Below are positions 36,601 through 50,600 of a stretch of DNA of 64,000 bases, one piece after another. Below the pieces are notes generated by a model. It did not search any database and was not told the DNA's origin. It saw nothing but the letters and a program-made list of their open reading frames with translations. The DNA lies in assembly GCA_019321725.1 (NCBI GenBank), contig CM033124.1, forward strand, positions 992,001-1,056,000, written 5' to 3'. The stretch is from Paulownia fortunei. Lineage: Eukaryota; Streptophyta; Magnoliopsida; Lamiales; Paulowniaceae. The position numbers and the translations under genes are program-made. Each line of letters begins with the position of its first letter. Position 1 is the first letter of the stretch.

Positions 36601-36900
36601 TTTTACACACATATATATTTATATATATTATTTTTATTAATTGAATTGATTTCGAACAAATAACTTCTTGGGTACCATTTCACACAGTTCTATGCAATAC
36701 CTAGTAAAGTCGCTTCCAAGAAGTTCACAACGCGTGCATAATAGAAAGGGACTTAGTTACAATGGTCATTGAATTGGATAGGAAGTCAGGGGAGGCGAAC
36801 CGTGAACCAATGAAACTTTACCTTTAACCACATTCTGAAAAATTGTACACCAACTCATCAGCTGCCCATTACTCTCCTGAGTTCGAACTCGACAAAAACA
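33700..36900. other. AT-rich intergenic region between divergent aminopeptidase and TON1 genes
   Basis: About 3.2 kb, very AT-rich, with no reading frame resembling a protein. It must hold the distal promoters of both flanking genes, which are transcribed away from each other. No clear transposon ends were seen. Confidence 0.5.
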
Positions 36901-36998
36901 AAATCAAGAATCAAAAAACCGAAAGCATTCAAAAAGGGCCTTCAAAGTTTTTGAGCTGAGAAGAAATTCTTGAAAATTGAGGAAGATTTGGAAGAAAA

Positions 36999-39900
36999 AT
37001 GGATGATTATACGAGAGAAATGATGGATTTAAAAACCCTGGTCACTCGTACTTTGGAGAAGAAAGGCGTACTTGCCAGGATCCGTGTTAGCATCACTGCC
37101 CTCGTTTTTTTTTTCCCCATTTACTATAAAATTCATTTTTCCGTCATAATTTTCTCAATTTTTAAATTATTTGTCTTTTTTCTGTTTGTGCCTGTGGATA
37201 TATGTGGGCTTTAAATTTGTTCTGGGGAAAAAGTAGTTCGGGGGATCGCTTAATCTCGGGTGTATAGCTAAGACAATTTTTAGTGTTTTTAGAACTATGG
37301 GTTCCATTTTTTTATTTTTTATTTTTTTGGTAGTTGGTGATGGTTGGCTCTTAGAGTGTTGTAGAATGTTTGTATTTTTTGTCATACTATTTGATTCCAT
37401 GCTTAAAAATTAGCTTCTGATTTGGACTGATTGGAAAATTGAAGAAAAGGCATGCAATGCTAGTTAACATGTCATGGTTAAATTTTCTGAAGTGGGAGTG
37501 TTTGGACTTTGTTGATGGTTGCACTTGAGATTCTTTCACCATTAGTCTTACTTAATTTTGCAGATTTTAGTTTCAACTCATGAATAATTTAATGATATGT
37601 GAATTTGGGGTTTTAAAAAGTCATAACTCGGAATACTAGAGCTTTAGAACGCGAGTTGGTGTTTCATAGCTGGCTTGTAGAAGGCTTGTAAAGGTTCTTG
37701 GATTTTAGTAGATAGACATACAACAATAGTAAAGTGAAGTTCCGTGATGAATAATGCGTACCTTAATAAATAATGTGTTCAATATTTATTAGATATTTTT
37801 TTTGGAGTTATCAGTCCACTCAACAGGTATTTGTAAATACTTATGCAGAACATACGAATATTCTCACAGCTAATCATGAAGAAATGTGCCTTTGTAGTTT
37901 GTTCCATACAATATGATGAAAGTTCGACTTTTCTTGGTTATTAGGCTGAGCTGAGAGCTAGCGTGTTTGAAGCGATCGAAGAGGAGGATAGAGTAGTGGA
38001 GAAAGAAGAAGGTCTGCCTCCTGCACTACTGGGTAGCTGCAATGATCGTGCAAAGCAACTCCATAACTCTCCTTCAGGTAATTTTATTTTCAACAGTCAT
38101 GTTCTCTTTCTTCTGGACTCATGTGCTGATGTGTATGTATGTAAATAACACCAGGTAGTACTTCTTCCATCTCATCTCTTTCTCTTTCTGGATTCCTGTT
38201 TATAAAATATTTCCAGTGAATTTGAAATCTATACAACATTGCACTTTACTGATGCTATATGATAATGCAGACCAAATTTATTAATAAAAATATATTGTAG
38301 TTACTTTCGAAATCTACATTAAGATGTATAATTAGTTGTTAAGTTTCTTCTGAATATCATGGAAATAATATTTCCTACTGTTGAAAAATTGTATCAGGAT
38401 CAGTAGTACTTAAGCAGGTGTTTTTGGAGCTTCTAAAAGTGTGTTAAGTTCTATGAGATTTTTGTGAGCTAATATGCTGTGTTCATTTCTTTGTCTGTAT
38501 TTTGATGCGTTAATTCCAGGAAGGCTTCTAACTGCCTTAATATGCGAATATCTGGATTGGGCTCAATTAAACCACACATTAAAAGTCTACTTACCAGAGT
38601 GTAATTTGGTATTTTCTCCACACTGTTGTTACTTAGACTATTTTCACAGTCTGGTTTATTTATTTATGATGGACAGTTTTTGTTAAACTTAGTTTTTAAT
38701 TTCAGCCAAAGGACTCCTGGAAATCTGAGTTAAAAGAATTTAGCACCAAGAATGGGTACGACCTTAATCGGAACGGAGACAGTGGGCCTTTGCTTTTGGA
38801 TGTTCTTGAGGGGTTCTTAAAGTATGAGGTCAGATGAAATCCCCTTTGTATATTAAACTGTATATTTGATAGTATCACTTTGATGATTGTTCCATGGGTG
38901 TTAGCAGGCTATTGTAACATAGAAATTTTTTTAATCTCTGAGCCAACACTTATAGATGAGAACTGGTATTCATAGAGAAGCTAAAAATTTGTGCCCAAAG
39001 CATGAGTATCTCCTGCGACACTTATGTCTGGCAGATTACCATGCTGAAAAATATGAATTGAGTGACACTGCTTATATTTGCTCCATTAGATAGCATATAA
39101 TTCTGTTTCTTTTTTCCTTTGTTAGAAAGAATTTAGCTTTCCTTCATTTTTTTGATGCGTGTTCTTATAGAATTTATCTCAAGGAAGGGGTGGCAACAGG
39201 AGATTGACCACTCCAGATGGCGAATCTCTATCAAACTTGGAAGCTCGAAACATTAGGAGACCATCATCATCAGTTGCTGGGGGTTTACCTCCACTAGGAA
39301 GGTTACTGATCAATAATTATTCCTTTTTTTTCTTTATTTCTTTAACTTTGTTTTTTCAGTTTATAACTTTTAGTTCATGTAATGCTCCTTGCAGGCCTCT
39401 CCCTGTTTCACAATCATCTGGTAAATAGTAAAACTATTTGTAGTTGGTTCTGAAACATCAGTTAAGTTGTGTATTTGTTATCTGATTTGTTAAAGTTTCA
39501 GATCGAAGAGCTGGGTCATCTACATCAGGCTTTAGGAAAGATGAATACAAGTGGAGATATGATAATGATGAACTTCCTGAAGATGTAGTCCGTGCTTCTG
39601 CTGCTTTAGAAAATCTGCACTTGGATAGAAAAGCTCGTAACCTGACCACATCTTGGAGGTTTGTTTCTGAACCTTGACAGTATCATGGTTCATGTTGCAC
39701 ATCATTTATGGGACAAATTGGATTTTGGAAATGGCAACTGTTCCATTTGGTGAAATGATTGGAAAATGTTGGATTATGCCACAAAATGCTGACACTGAAC
39801 GTTAGTTTCAAAGTATTGTCATTGAATAAAACACATGAGATGTTTTGTATTTGGAGTCTTAAGGAAATATGGATGGTTTGGTGACATGGTTGTGTCCTTA

Positions 39901-40917
39901 TGTAGAGAAGAAATGGATGGAAGAGAATATTAAAAGTGGAAAGGCAATATCAAAAGAGAAAAGATTGCCTTTTGATTTAAATTGAAAATCAAAATTTCGA
40001 ATTTAACCGAAGTGAATAAATTAAACAATAAAAAGGAAGATTTTTGGCTAGCCCTTATAGGTAGCAATCACACTCTGTAGAGTTGGCTGATGGTGGTGAC
40101 CTCATACCATTAAATTAACTAAAATATTGAACTCAGAAAAAAATTAAAAATTCAAGAAACCTTAAAAAGTTGGTTTGGAGTTAATTTTCAAGATACATAA
40201 TATTGTGGGTTAATGGGCCATTAATTCATGTATGTTTAGTCTTATGATTGAACTTCCAGTTGTTCAACTTATAATTCCCTTGGTATTCATTGTAATGAGA
40301 TGGAGTACATCAGACGGTGAGGAACATAAACCTGAAACAGTTTAAACTGATTCTGGTTTAAGTGGTTAACATCTCTATCACTCGCTGCACATGAGGGAGG
40401 AGGAAAATTATATATATGAAGATGAAGAAGTCATTAACTAGTTAGGTGAGGTGTGGGGAAGCATGTGGAAAAATGCAGATAACATTGCAGTGTAATAAGA
40501 AAGTTAGTTCTTGAGGATCAGGAATTAGTATATATTATTATCATAGAAATATAGAAGTGTAGATATTAAGTTCAAACAATGGTGAGAAACACAGTACATG
40601 TTTAGTTTAGCACATGTGAAGATAAAGCCATAGATAAGGAAATCGAGAGATGCAGTGCATTATATCAAAAGCTTTTGGGTGTTTATGGGACTTGTTCTAG
40701 GAGATGGATGGATGAAGATAGTCGAGAGACCTTTCGGTCCTAGATTAGCAATACTGTCAATGACCTTGTATTTGGTAAAAATTGTTATTTGCTTGGCTGG
40801 AATCCTTTATATCACTCCGTCAGTATTGGCAATATGGGATGGATCTCAACCTTGTTTAATGTCTTTGGTTGCAGGCATGCAGGGGATGAAATTTCTGAGG
40901 AAGATAGCACTGGGTAG
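36999..40917 (+). CDS. TON1: TONNEAU1, centrosomal FOP-related microtubule organiser
   Basis: A complete eight-exon gene: 36999-37085, 37945-38077, 38520-38608, 38706-38828, 39171-39301, 39395-39420, 39502-39658 and 40875-40917. The junctions are GT-AG and phase-consistent, giving 262 residues (Arabidopsis TON1 proteins are about 260). The N-terminus MDDYTREMMDLKTLVTRTLE is characteristic. A LisH-like dimerisation segment follows (about 74-103, RLLTALICEYLDWAQLNHTL). After it come the conserved KNGYDLNRNGDSGPLLLDVL region and a Ser/Pro-rich linker, and the C-terminal DELPEDVVRASAALENLHLD motif ends in an acidic tail. TON1 belongs to the TON1-TRM-PP2A complex at the cell cortex and is needed for the preprophase band and ordered cortical microtubules, which set the division plane. 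Exon 6 is only 26 bases; intron 7 is the longest, at about 1.2 kb. No lesions were seen. Whether it corresponds to TON1a or TON1b cannot be told, as that duplication is specific to Arabidopsis relatives. Confidence 0.95.
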
Positions 40918-43900
40918 ACCACCTTTACCCGGATGATCTTTAACTTAGTTTATGTGGATTTTTATTGATCCAACAATATTTTGGTTTTTGCCATGCTATG
41001 GCTTTGATTTTATGTTAAGGTGAATATGAGTTTGTGTATCTTACAATTTAGTGAATATTATAAGCTTTGTTTATTTTCACTTTTATCTGTTTTGGTGTTA
41101 TATCAAGTGCCAGCGGGGATGGTTTTTTCCTGTAGGTTGTAAAGATTGAGAATTTAACTTTATCGTGACTGTCAGTTTGTGAAGTTGGAATGTTGATATC
41201 AGACATGTAAAAATAGATGTGTTGTGTTGTGTTGTGTTATAGCTAGTTGAGCTTAGTTACTCAGTCTCCACGTTTGTTGCTGGAATCGACTCAATTTCGT
41301 TTCTTTGTTTTGGGATACTGTGTTTGAGAACGTAGTAAAGCACGGATTGCATAACACGGGACAATCCAAACCTAAATTCGCATGGTGAAGGTTTTAAACT
41401 TAAACTCGTTAGATTTGTTTTATTATTTTTAAAATATTAAAAAAAAAAAATAGAAAAAATAGTATACTAAAAATTTTCAAATATATATATATATATATAT
41501 ATGTTTTTAAAAATATTATATATAATAAATTTAAAGAAGATTTGAAAATAAAAGCTGAAAATCCATTCTGAAATAAACAGTAAAATCTGTCCAAAAGTGA
41601 AGCTTAAATGGAGTGGATTTGAATTTGAAATCGACTCATTACTATACCAGTTAGAATTTTTGCAAAAGGTTAGCTGAAGAGAGTGATCATTGAGGGGTTG
41701 ACCACTGAAATGCTAGTCCAGTCCAAGTTTTATGTTTATTTGTATATTGGCCCATGGCTAGAGCCCATGTTAACAGGGCCCAATATTACCCGTAGGCCCT
41801 AATTTAGTGAACTTGATTGTGTCTTATATTTTGGATCCGGCCCATTAAGTATGAATATCCAATAACAAAAAGATAAATTAAATTCCCAATATTATGATTT
41901 GTTTTTGTGCTATTTTTGCCCTAGTTATCTTGCCTCTTATTTTTTATCTTTATAAAAAAAAATTGATATGTAATTTGTATTTTTCATGCATCATTAAATA
42001 ATTATTAATGGAAAACTTGCAGCCTCTAATTGACTTACTATTACTAAACCTAACCTATATCGAATTTAGTGTTTGTCTATTTAATCTCTCTTATAATCCA
42101 TTCTTATTTTTATCAATGATGAGAAATTCATTCATTTTTAGAAATAATATGAAATTCCAACTATATTTTTTTGACCCTTTTATTATTCCTTCAATGGTTT
42201 GACCCAAATCACAATATAACAAGTAAGAAAATGTTTCTATTGAATATATATACACATATATAATGTTATTGGAAATAAATGAATAAATAAAATAATATTA
42301 TTAATTATTGAGTTGAGTTAGTAATTGACATAATACTTGAATACCCAAAAGGGGAGCTGATTAAAGTGATCGTTGAAAGTCTTTAGTACTTCGGTAGGGC
42401 AAATAACCCTTAAACGACACAACAATAAAATGGTTGAAAGTTAATAAGGAGTATTCGGGTTCGAATTTTGATGGATGCAGAGGCGTTGACGCTTTTGTGT
42501 TGTTTTTTCAAGGATCCCTACCGCGCGACATAAAGGAAGAGTCTGTTGGGAGGATTGACCTAAATTCGAAGGTCCTGATTGAACCATGTATAAGCTGTAA
42601 GCACATTCAATTTACTCGAAAAATGAACCAGAAGAAAAGGCTGTCATCTTTCAAAATTAGTCGAGCGAAGTTTAGAAGTTAAAATATTAAAAAAAATAAA
42701 AAATAACCCTTTCGAACTTTTAGGGACTCCTATGATCTTTGGGACCCTGGCTAAAAGTGGTGGCTATACCTAGGTCAAGGGGTACACTGATGTGCAGCCC
42801 TTTTCATTATTAATATGATCGGCCGTCTACAGGTTCGAAGCATTCTTTTTTTATGGAAGATTATGGGTCACACCATAATTTTTTAAGGTTATGTTCACTT
42901 TTTCATTTGACTCTTTGTGATAGTAAACAGTTGACTACTACATTTCACCTTAGACTAGCCGCTGGGGAAGAACTCAGAAATTGAAAAACCGTACGGATTT
43001 GAGAGCTGCTAGTCAGCTGCTATTATTAAAAAAAATAATTTTTTTTCCTAAAATCTAAAATAAATTCAAATTAGATTGGAATGAAATTACAATATTGCCA
43101 TTGGGGGACTGGACAGGAGGGGGGAAAAAAAAAACAAAAGCTGTCAAAACAAGCATTACTATTGATTATTGCATTTTCTTACCAATAAATGTAGTATTTG
43201 TAGTAGTGGACCATGTTTGGCAGCATTGATAACATAATTTTGATCACTCTTTAATGCCTCATGCTGGCTGCATATTTTTAATTATTTATGAAACTATGTT
43301 ATTAAATACTGCCACTAAATTTGTAGATATAATTATATCAAATTAAAATTATTACATATTTTCATATATAAGTAATAAATTCATTTTCTTGTATAATTTT
43401 GTTAACTTTTTTAAATAGGGGATTCCTTTGATTTTCTGTGCATAAAAAAATATATTTTTGACTTACTAAGTTGTAAATTTTGATTTGAATTAGCAAGTTT
43501 ATTTGACCTTTTATTTTGAGAAAAAAAAATATTTGATTAAAGAACATCTTTGATAATAGAATATTATTTTTTGAAAATAAAGCATATACGTTTGAAAATC
43601 GTGTACGTGCTCTAATAATAGGTGTTTCTTTTCTAAAAATGTCCTAATAAAATTCTCGAAAAAATAATAAAAATCACATTTTTCAGTTTGAAAAACAAAA
43701 TATATTTTATAAATGAATTTCGAACTTACCTACTGAGTAATGCTAATTTGTCCCTGGTTTTAAATATTAATTTTTTATGTATAAATAATTTTTACAATAA
43801 CAACAACTAATCTACTCAGAGTACTCTGATCATAATGTCGTATGAAGACTAGAGATATACAAAACGCAAAGTTGAACGTGCTAAATGGCATTTTGAATAA

Positions 43901-46900
43901 TAAATTAGTCTAATTTTAAATAAAATTTAGAAAAAAAAATATTATGATTTTAATGCAATTGATCATTTTTATATTTAAAATTTTATTATTGTTCCATATT
44001 AAGATTTAATAAGTTATAATTTATTTGAATTTAATAATTTATAAATTAAATTAAAGAATAGAGTCTATGATTCAATAAGAGAGTAGAGAATAAATAAACA
44101 AAAAAATATATTTTCAATATTTTATTTTTTTGTGTGAATGATTGACATGAAAAAGATATAAAAATAAATAGATATAAGTATTTGTGCACATATTTTAAAA
44201 TTGAGATATAGTGCGCAAAGTTTTGGGGGTAAAATATAATAATCTTAATATGATTTGATAATTTTTCTTTTAAAAATAATGTGAGATATTCTTTTTCTTT
44301 TTCTCTTTTGAATTTTATCAAATTTCATTTTGCATTTTGTTTCTGTTTAGAAAGTAGAATTAAGCGCATAACATGGTCAGAATTCTTCAAATTGGTATTA
44401 TCTATTAATTAACTTGACTTGAATGTAATAAAAAATAATTTAATTAATTTTTTAAATAAATATTCTTATAATAATAACAACAAGACTAAACAGATATAGT
44501 GATTTGAAAGTTTTATGAAATTAAAATTGTCAAACATGTTAATATAATGAATTAGTAAAAAAAAAAAAAAAAAGATTTATGTTAAGAGTTCATTCTGGAG
44601 AGGTGGAGGGGGCTCAACAAAGGATTAGCATAGAAATGTCCAGTTGGTAGTATATGTTTGGCATTTATTACCAATATTAGCTTTTTGTTCGAAATAAGAT
44701 AACGGGTCGAGAGCTAGGTAATCTGATCTCCGACGTTTATAGGGCACAATCAATTCATGTTCAAAAAATTTAAAGAAATAAAGTTACATTTGTACTAATA
44801 ATCAATGTTTTCATAATCGAACCGGTGATTAAATCGATCTTTTTAAAATTAGTGGTTCAACCGGTCGGATCGGTTTAATGAAAATTAATTATATTTTTTT
44901 ATTTTATTATGTAAAATGATAATATAATAGATTAATTATTATACAATAAATTTTAAATGTAAAAATAAATAAATTACTACATAAAAATAAATATAATAAA
45001 ATACAAAATTTAAATAATCACATAAATATAATAAAATATTAAATTTAAATTTTTATAAAAATTTAAAAAAAAAATATAAAAATTGATCAAATCGATTTTG
45101 GACGGTTTTGACCGATTATTGATAACCGGTCAAAACAATTTTTGGGTCTAATTAGATCGGATCGACTTTCGATTTTCAATTAAATTGATCAATTCAGTTC
45201 AATTTTAAAAATATTATTAATAATTATAAATTTTTAACGCGATGATAAACAATTTGATCCTAAACTATTGACTAACAAATGAGCAAGGCATGGGTTTGTT
45301 GCCCATGTTGTTGTTGATCGTAACAGTACAAAATGAGATTATCTAGTATTTTAATTAATTTTATACTTTAATCTTTTCAATAATTTTATATGATAAAATT
45401 TTCAAAACATACTATTTACAATTGTTTTTTTAATAAACAACTAAATTATTGGTTATTGCACTTGTAAAAATAGATATTGTCCCGAGTTGGTATGATAGCA
45501 TAATGAGAAGGTAAAGATAAAAATAAGTAAAGATAGTTTTGAATGGAAATATTTTGATTTGTTTTGGGTGTTTTGGGAAATATCTTGGAGAGACTGATTC
45601 AGGGATGATAATAGATGAAAGTAATGTTTTGTTTTATTTTGGAAGAAATATTTTTTAATATAAATATCTTATTTTGTCTATTAACAGTGTTAAATTTTTA
45701 ATGATTATATTATATTTTTAAATATAATAATAATAATATATATTTTTAGTAATATAATAATTAAATAATATAATGATATTTATATATAATAGACTCGTAT
45801 TATTTTGAAAAAAAAAAAATTTTTTTTGAAAGAAAAATTTGCCTAATACAACCTCATTCCAAGTAAAAGAAGATAGTTGCTTACCCCTCCCGGCCGCAAT
45901 TTACTAATTTTCAATGACAGTCACAGTGTGTGGGTTCGACTCCTTTTTGTGGTTAAATCCCGTCCAAATTTTACAAGGCAGATTTAGATGATCGGCCTGC
46001 ACCAGAATGGGATATTCTCGTTGTGTGCATCAATATTCAGGACATATTGTGTGTTGCTTATCCAATTAAAGGATATCCCGTGATTAATCCCTTTACAGTA
46101 AGGGTTAATTCGGTGGAAAAAAAATAATTTCCTTTGGCATGAAAGCCATTTTGACTAATTTTGAAGAACTTCGATTATGTCATCCAAACAAAGAGCCCGG
46201 AACACCCCCCTCCAAAAGTATGTTTGAAATATTGTATTCTTTTATTGTTTTAATAATTAATAAATTAAAATAATACACAAAAATTATTTGAACTCCATTT
46301 GGCATTAAAACTTGTCATTTGGGTCCATTGTCCTCGTGGGTTTTCCATGGTGGAATGAAAAGACAATTCTACCCCGTGGGTTTTAGGAAATTAGAGTGGA
46401 AAACGGGGATGGCAGATTTGTCTTTACACAGTCATCCCCCCGCCAGCTGATAAAATTGTCTGCCCACAAGACAATGAATTTGAAATGGTACCCCCTAGGT
46501 TTTCTAGTGTTCAAACTTTCTGCCCCACTAATATCTGTTAATTCTTTTTTATCATAGGCACAAATTAATTTATTGTTTTCTTTTAATAAAATTTTCGAGG
46601 ATAGCAAGAGTCAATACTTTACATAAATGTTTTTATGTGTTTTTTAGCTCTACTAATTTTACTGAATTAAGCAAATGGTAACAAAGATTTTGTACAACGT
46701 TTTTAAAACTCAATGCATGTTTTGATTTTGCTATTTTTTTTCCCGAATAAATACTTTGTTGTAGTTTAGATTATGTAATTTCTCATATCGTCAATTATTT
46801 TTTCTTTTTAAAATTTTTAAACTCTGACAATCTCTACTTTATTCAAATATTTCACTTCATTTTCCATATCATTATTTAATGTTCACAGAATATTTTTTTT

Positions 46901-47515
46901 ATTTAATTTGCTCTTTAACATTATTATATATAATTGAATCAAAATGCTTTAAAAATACACCCAGTTAATAATAATTTTGCTTCACAATAATAAGTAGCCT
47001 TAATAATCATCAATACTCCAATAACATCTACTTTACTTCTCCTAGTTGTAAAGAAATTAATTACTATATGAAAAAAAAGAATAAAAAATCGTTTGTTCAT
47101 AGTTTACAGAATGTGATAACTTGCCCAACTCTTCCGTAGCCTCAAAGCACACATATAAAAACATACTCGTAAAAAGAACTCAAAATAAATAAATAGTCAT
47201 ATATTTAAAATGTCTAATAAAGCAAACAATTATCATCTGGTAAAATATATGTATAATTTATATAGGGTACATAATTTAAAACTAAACATATTAAATATAA
47301 CTAATCTTCATAATTAAACAATTGAATATACAATCATACATTCAACTAATTTTCATAATTTAAGTGGTAAGTAAGTGAGAAATATTTATTTGCAACAAAA
47401 ACCAGTTCGGAGAAGTTTGGGGTTGGTCTAAGAATAAACCAAGAAACAAGGGGTCACCAATGCAAATTTGAACCACCAGTGAAAAGGTATATACCAAAAG
47501 AGCCCCCTGTCTGAA
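40918..47515. other. AT-rich intergenic region between TON1 and the kinase gene
   Basis: About 6.6 kb with no credible gene. It has a pentanucleotide TGTGT-type microsatellite (about 41218-41239), an (AT)n tract (about 41481-41502), an A-run near 44560-44575, and an ACCGGT-rich patch (44815-45210) that looks like decayed transposon DNA. The open frame at 42434-42682 lies in a slightly less AT-rich patch but matches nothing I recognise. Confidence 0.5.
44815..45210. mobile_element. Decayed element with aaccggt motifs
   Basis: Outer segments contain repeated aaccggt, ggatcgg and ttgaccg motifs in both orientations (44818-44880 and 45085-45200) around an AT-rich core. This architecture is common in non-autonomous plant DNA transposons. 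Ends and a target-site duplication could not be fixed. Confidence 0.35.
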
Positions 47516-47519
47516 TTTA

Positions 47520-47540
47520 ACTTCTCTCTCTCTCTCTCCT
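47520..47540 (+). promoter_or_regulatory. CT-rich Y-patch near the kinase gene start
   Basis: A run of CT dinucleotides about 150 bases upstream of the ATG at 47690 is typical of plant core promoters or 5' leaders. A second purine run (GA) lies just before the ATG at about 47671-47682. No TATA box was assigned. Confidence 0.45.
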
Positions 47541-47689
47541 GTGTCAGAAATCGTGTTTGGTCTGCTTTCCTTGGACCACCCTTTTCTTCAATCCTCTCTT
47601 TCCTTCTCTCTTTCCTCAAAGTGTCACTCCTCTGTTATTACTCACACACAGTTCACACACTGAGAAATACAGAGAGAGAGAGCAAAGAA

Positions 47690-50600
47690 ATGGGTTGGTC
47701 TCTTTGTTCTGGGAAATCGAAGAAGAAAGCAAACAAAGAACAGGACAAGAAGTCTGACGATCAGATCCCGTCAAATATAGGTACTTTTAAAATGTTTATG
47801 AAAGGTCTTGGAATCCTAACACATTGTGGGGCTCTCAGAATTTCAGCGTTTTTCTGCTCAGGCCCTCCTTTTATTTCTTCCACCCCCTTTCTTTTAAAAT
47901 GTAATTTTTCTTCATTTTCATTTGCTCATCTGGAGGTGAATATGCCGCTTTCAAGCATGTTTGGATTATTTGGGCATATGTCATTTTCTTGATCCCACTT
48001 AAGTGGGGTGGAAATGCTTTGTGAAAGATGATCTTTTTATATATTAAAGTATTGTTTATATTAGTGTGAAATCACGTTTTGTTCTCAGATGAGGCTTTAG
48101 GTGAGTTCTTGTTTTGTGGCAAAGATTAAATCTTTTTAGATTATGCTTCTTTTAAATTTTCACTTTACATATGCAGATGAAACACTGTCATTGTAGGTAA
48201 TTTTTTTTCCTATGCTTATGGCATTGATTTGTTTCCGATAGAGTTTGTCCACTGAGTTATTTATTTGTCAGTTAAATAAAGGTTTGGGCTGCCTCTTCAA
48301 GCAAGGAAACCACATGTTTGAAATTGGAATTGAAGTAAAATTATTTGAAACTTTATGCTAATTGTGCTAAAGTTCAAATTATAGCTAGCCCACTTCTTTG
48401 ATTTCTGAATTGCAGTAGTTTTTAATAAATAGAAGTTGCGAAATTGTGAATTGACTCTATTTTACTGGGAAATTGGTCTGTCTGTAGTAGACTTTAAGGA
48501 TGAGGCAATTATCATAAAAATTCATTACCTTTCTAATGGTAATTTGTAAGTGCTTCAAATGGAAGAGTACGGTCTATTAATCTTGACTTGCTTGATCTCC
48601 TCATGGCAGAAAAGCTAAAGGTAAATCCTTCATTTGATTTAAGGAAGGAAGCTTCTAAAGATGGAGGATCAGGTCATATTGCTGCACACACATTTACCTT
48701 TCGTGAATTGGCTATGGCTACCAAGAATTTTAGGGCAGATTGTCTTTTGGGCGAAGGTGGATTTGGAAGAGTGTATAAAGGACGACTAGAGAGCAGAAAT
48801 CAGGTTCATTCTTATGCCTTTATGAATCATGAATGTGAATCTGAGTTCTTTGCTGCTTGAAGGAACAGCTTGAGATTGAAAACTTTGTTTTTCACTGAGT
48901 GCAACTTGCTCTCATTTTCCATCCACTGTGGGTGCTCTTTCTTGCATGTCAGGCCTGAAATCTCTTTGTAAAAGATGGACCTGTGTACTATCTAATTCCA
49001 AATTATAAAAAAAAATACTATAAAAGGGTTTCTTAATACTTTATCTTTGATGAAATGGTGGAAATGAGAAAAAAATACAAATAGGAGATGATAAATTGTA
49101 ACAAGGGCTGCTTTTCTCTCCTTGATTAAATATCATCAAAATTTACGCTAAGGTCAAACCTTGTTTTATTGAAATAAAGATTATGGGGTTGAAGCTTTTT
49201 CATCTTTCAGATACAGGGAAATGAAAAATTACTTTTGTTTCTCATTCAAGTTTTGAATTATTGGTATGGAATTCAAGACTATGCTCTTAAAGAAACTGCT
49301 AAAGATCTGTTTTATTGTGAGTGTGCATACAATTGTATTTTTATCTATGATACATATCTGCATATTCTCAGTGTGTGTAGTTACTCTTTGATATATCACA
49401 AAATAGTTTCAATTGAAGCACCTAATTTGTTGGTACCCTGTTGCCTGATAAAGGAACTTTTGCAAGTTCAACAAGAGTTGGTGGTAAAACCTTAACCCTT
49501 TATGCCTTTTTGTATAGATTGTGGCTATAAAGCAACTTGATCGGAATGGTTTGCAAGGGAACCGGGAATTTCTTGTTGAAGTGTTGATGTTAAGGCTACT
49601 TCATCACCCAAACTTGGTAAACTTGATTGGATATTGTGCTGACGGGGATCAGAGACTTTTAGTGTATGAATACATGCCATTAGGATCGCTGGAAGACCAT
49701 CTGCATGGTATGTGTATTATAACAAAATTTTGAATTTGTTATACCTAATGTGCATCATTGCACGTTGCCTTTATTGGAAGTGAGGAAAAAGCACTTGTTA
49801 CAAACTAACTTGTACATGTCGCTTGGTTTTACTGCTAGTTCTATTTCATCTAAGTGACTATCAGATATATAGTTTGGTATGACAAAGATTAACTAGGAGG
49901 GCTTGGGCATTGCTTGTCTGCTATGTTACCATTAAATTAAAAACTCCTGCATCTGATCCATGGTCCAATTGTTCAATGCCTTATTTTACTAGTGCTTTTA
50001 GTTTTTACGTTTCAAAAATAAAAATAAAAATAGTGAGTAATAGTTTGTGCTTACACACTCCAGACCTTCCAACTGACAAAAAGAGGCTTGACTGGAACAC
50101 AAGAATGAAAATAGCTGCTGGTGCTGCAAAGGGCTTAGAGTATTTGCATGATAAAGCAAATCCACCTGTTATATATCGAGATTTAAAGTGCTCAAACATT
50201 TTATTAGACGACGGTTATCATCCCAAGCTTTCTGACTTTGGACTGGCCAAATTGGGACCTGTTGGTGATAAGACCCACGTATCTACTAGAGTGATGGGAA
50301 CCTATGGATATTGTGCGCCAGAATATGCAATGACAGGACAGCTGACATTAAAATCAGATGTTTATAGTTTTGGAGTTGTCCTTCTGGAGATTATCACTGG
50401 CAGAAAGGCTATTGACAATTCAAGAGGTGCTGGGGAGCACAATCTCGTTGCATGGGTAAGAGATTTTTCTACTTTGTGTTACATGTTGTCTTCGCTGGTA
50501 TGTCTGCTCTATGGTTTTACTTGATCTTTCTTAATACGTGTAGGAGCAGAGATTTATGATATAACTCGAGCATGCTCATCTTTAGAATATGCAGAATTCT

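Noticed and set aside
42434..42682. Plus-strand 82-residue frame in a slightly less AT-rich patch
   Set aside because: No recognisable motif, no splice or promoter context; probably transposon debris.
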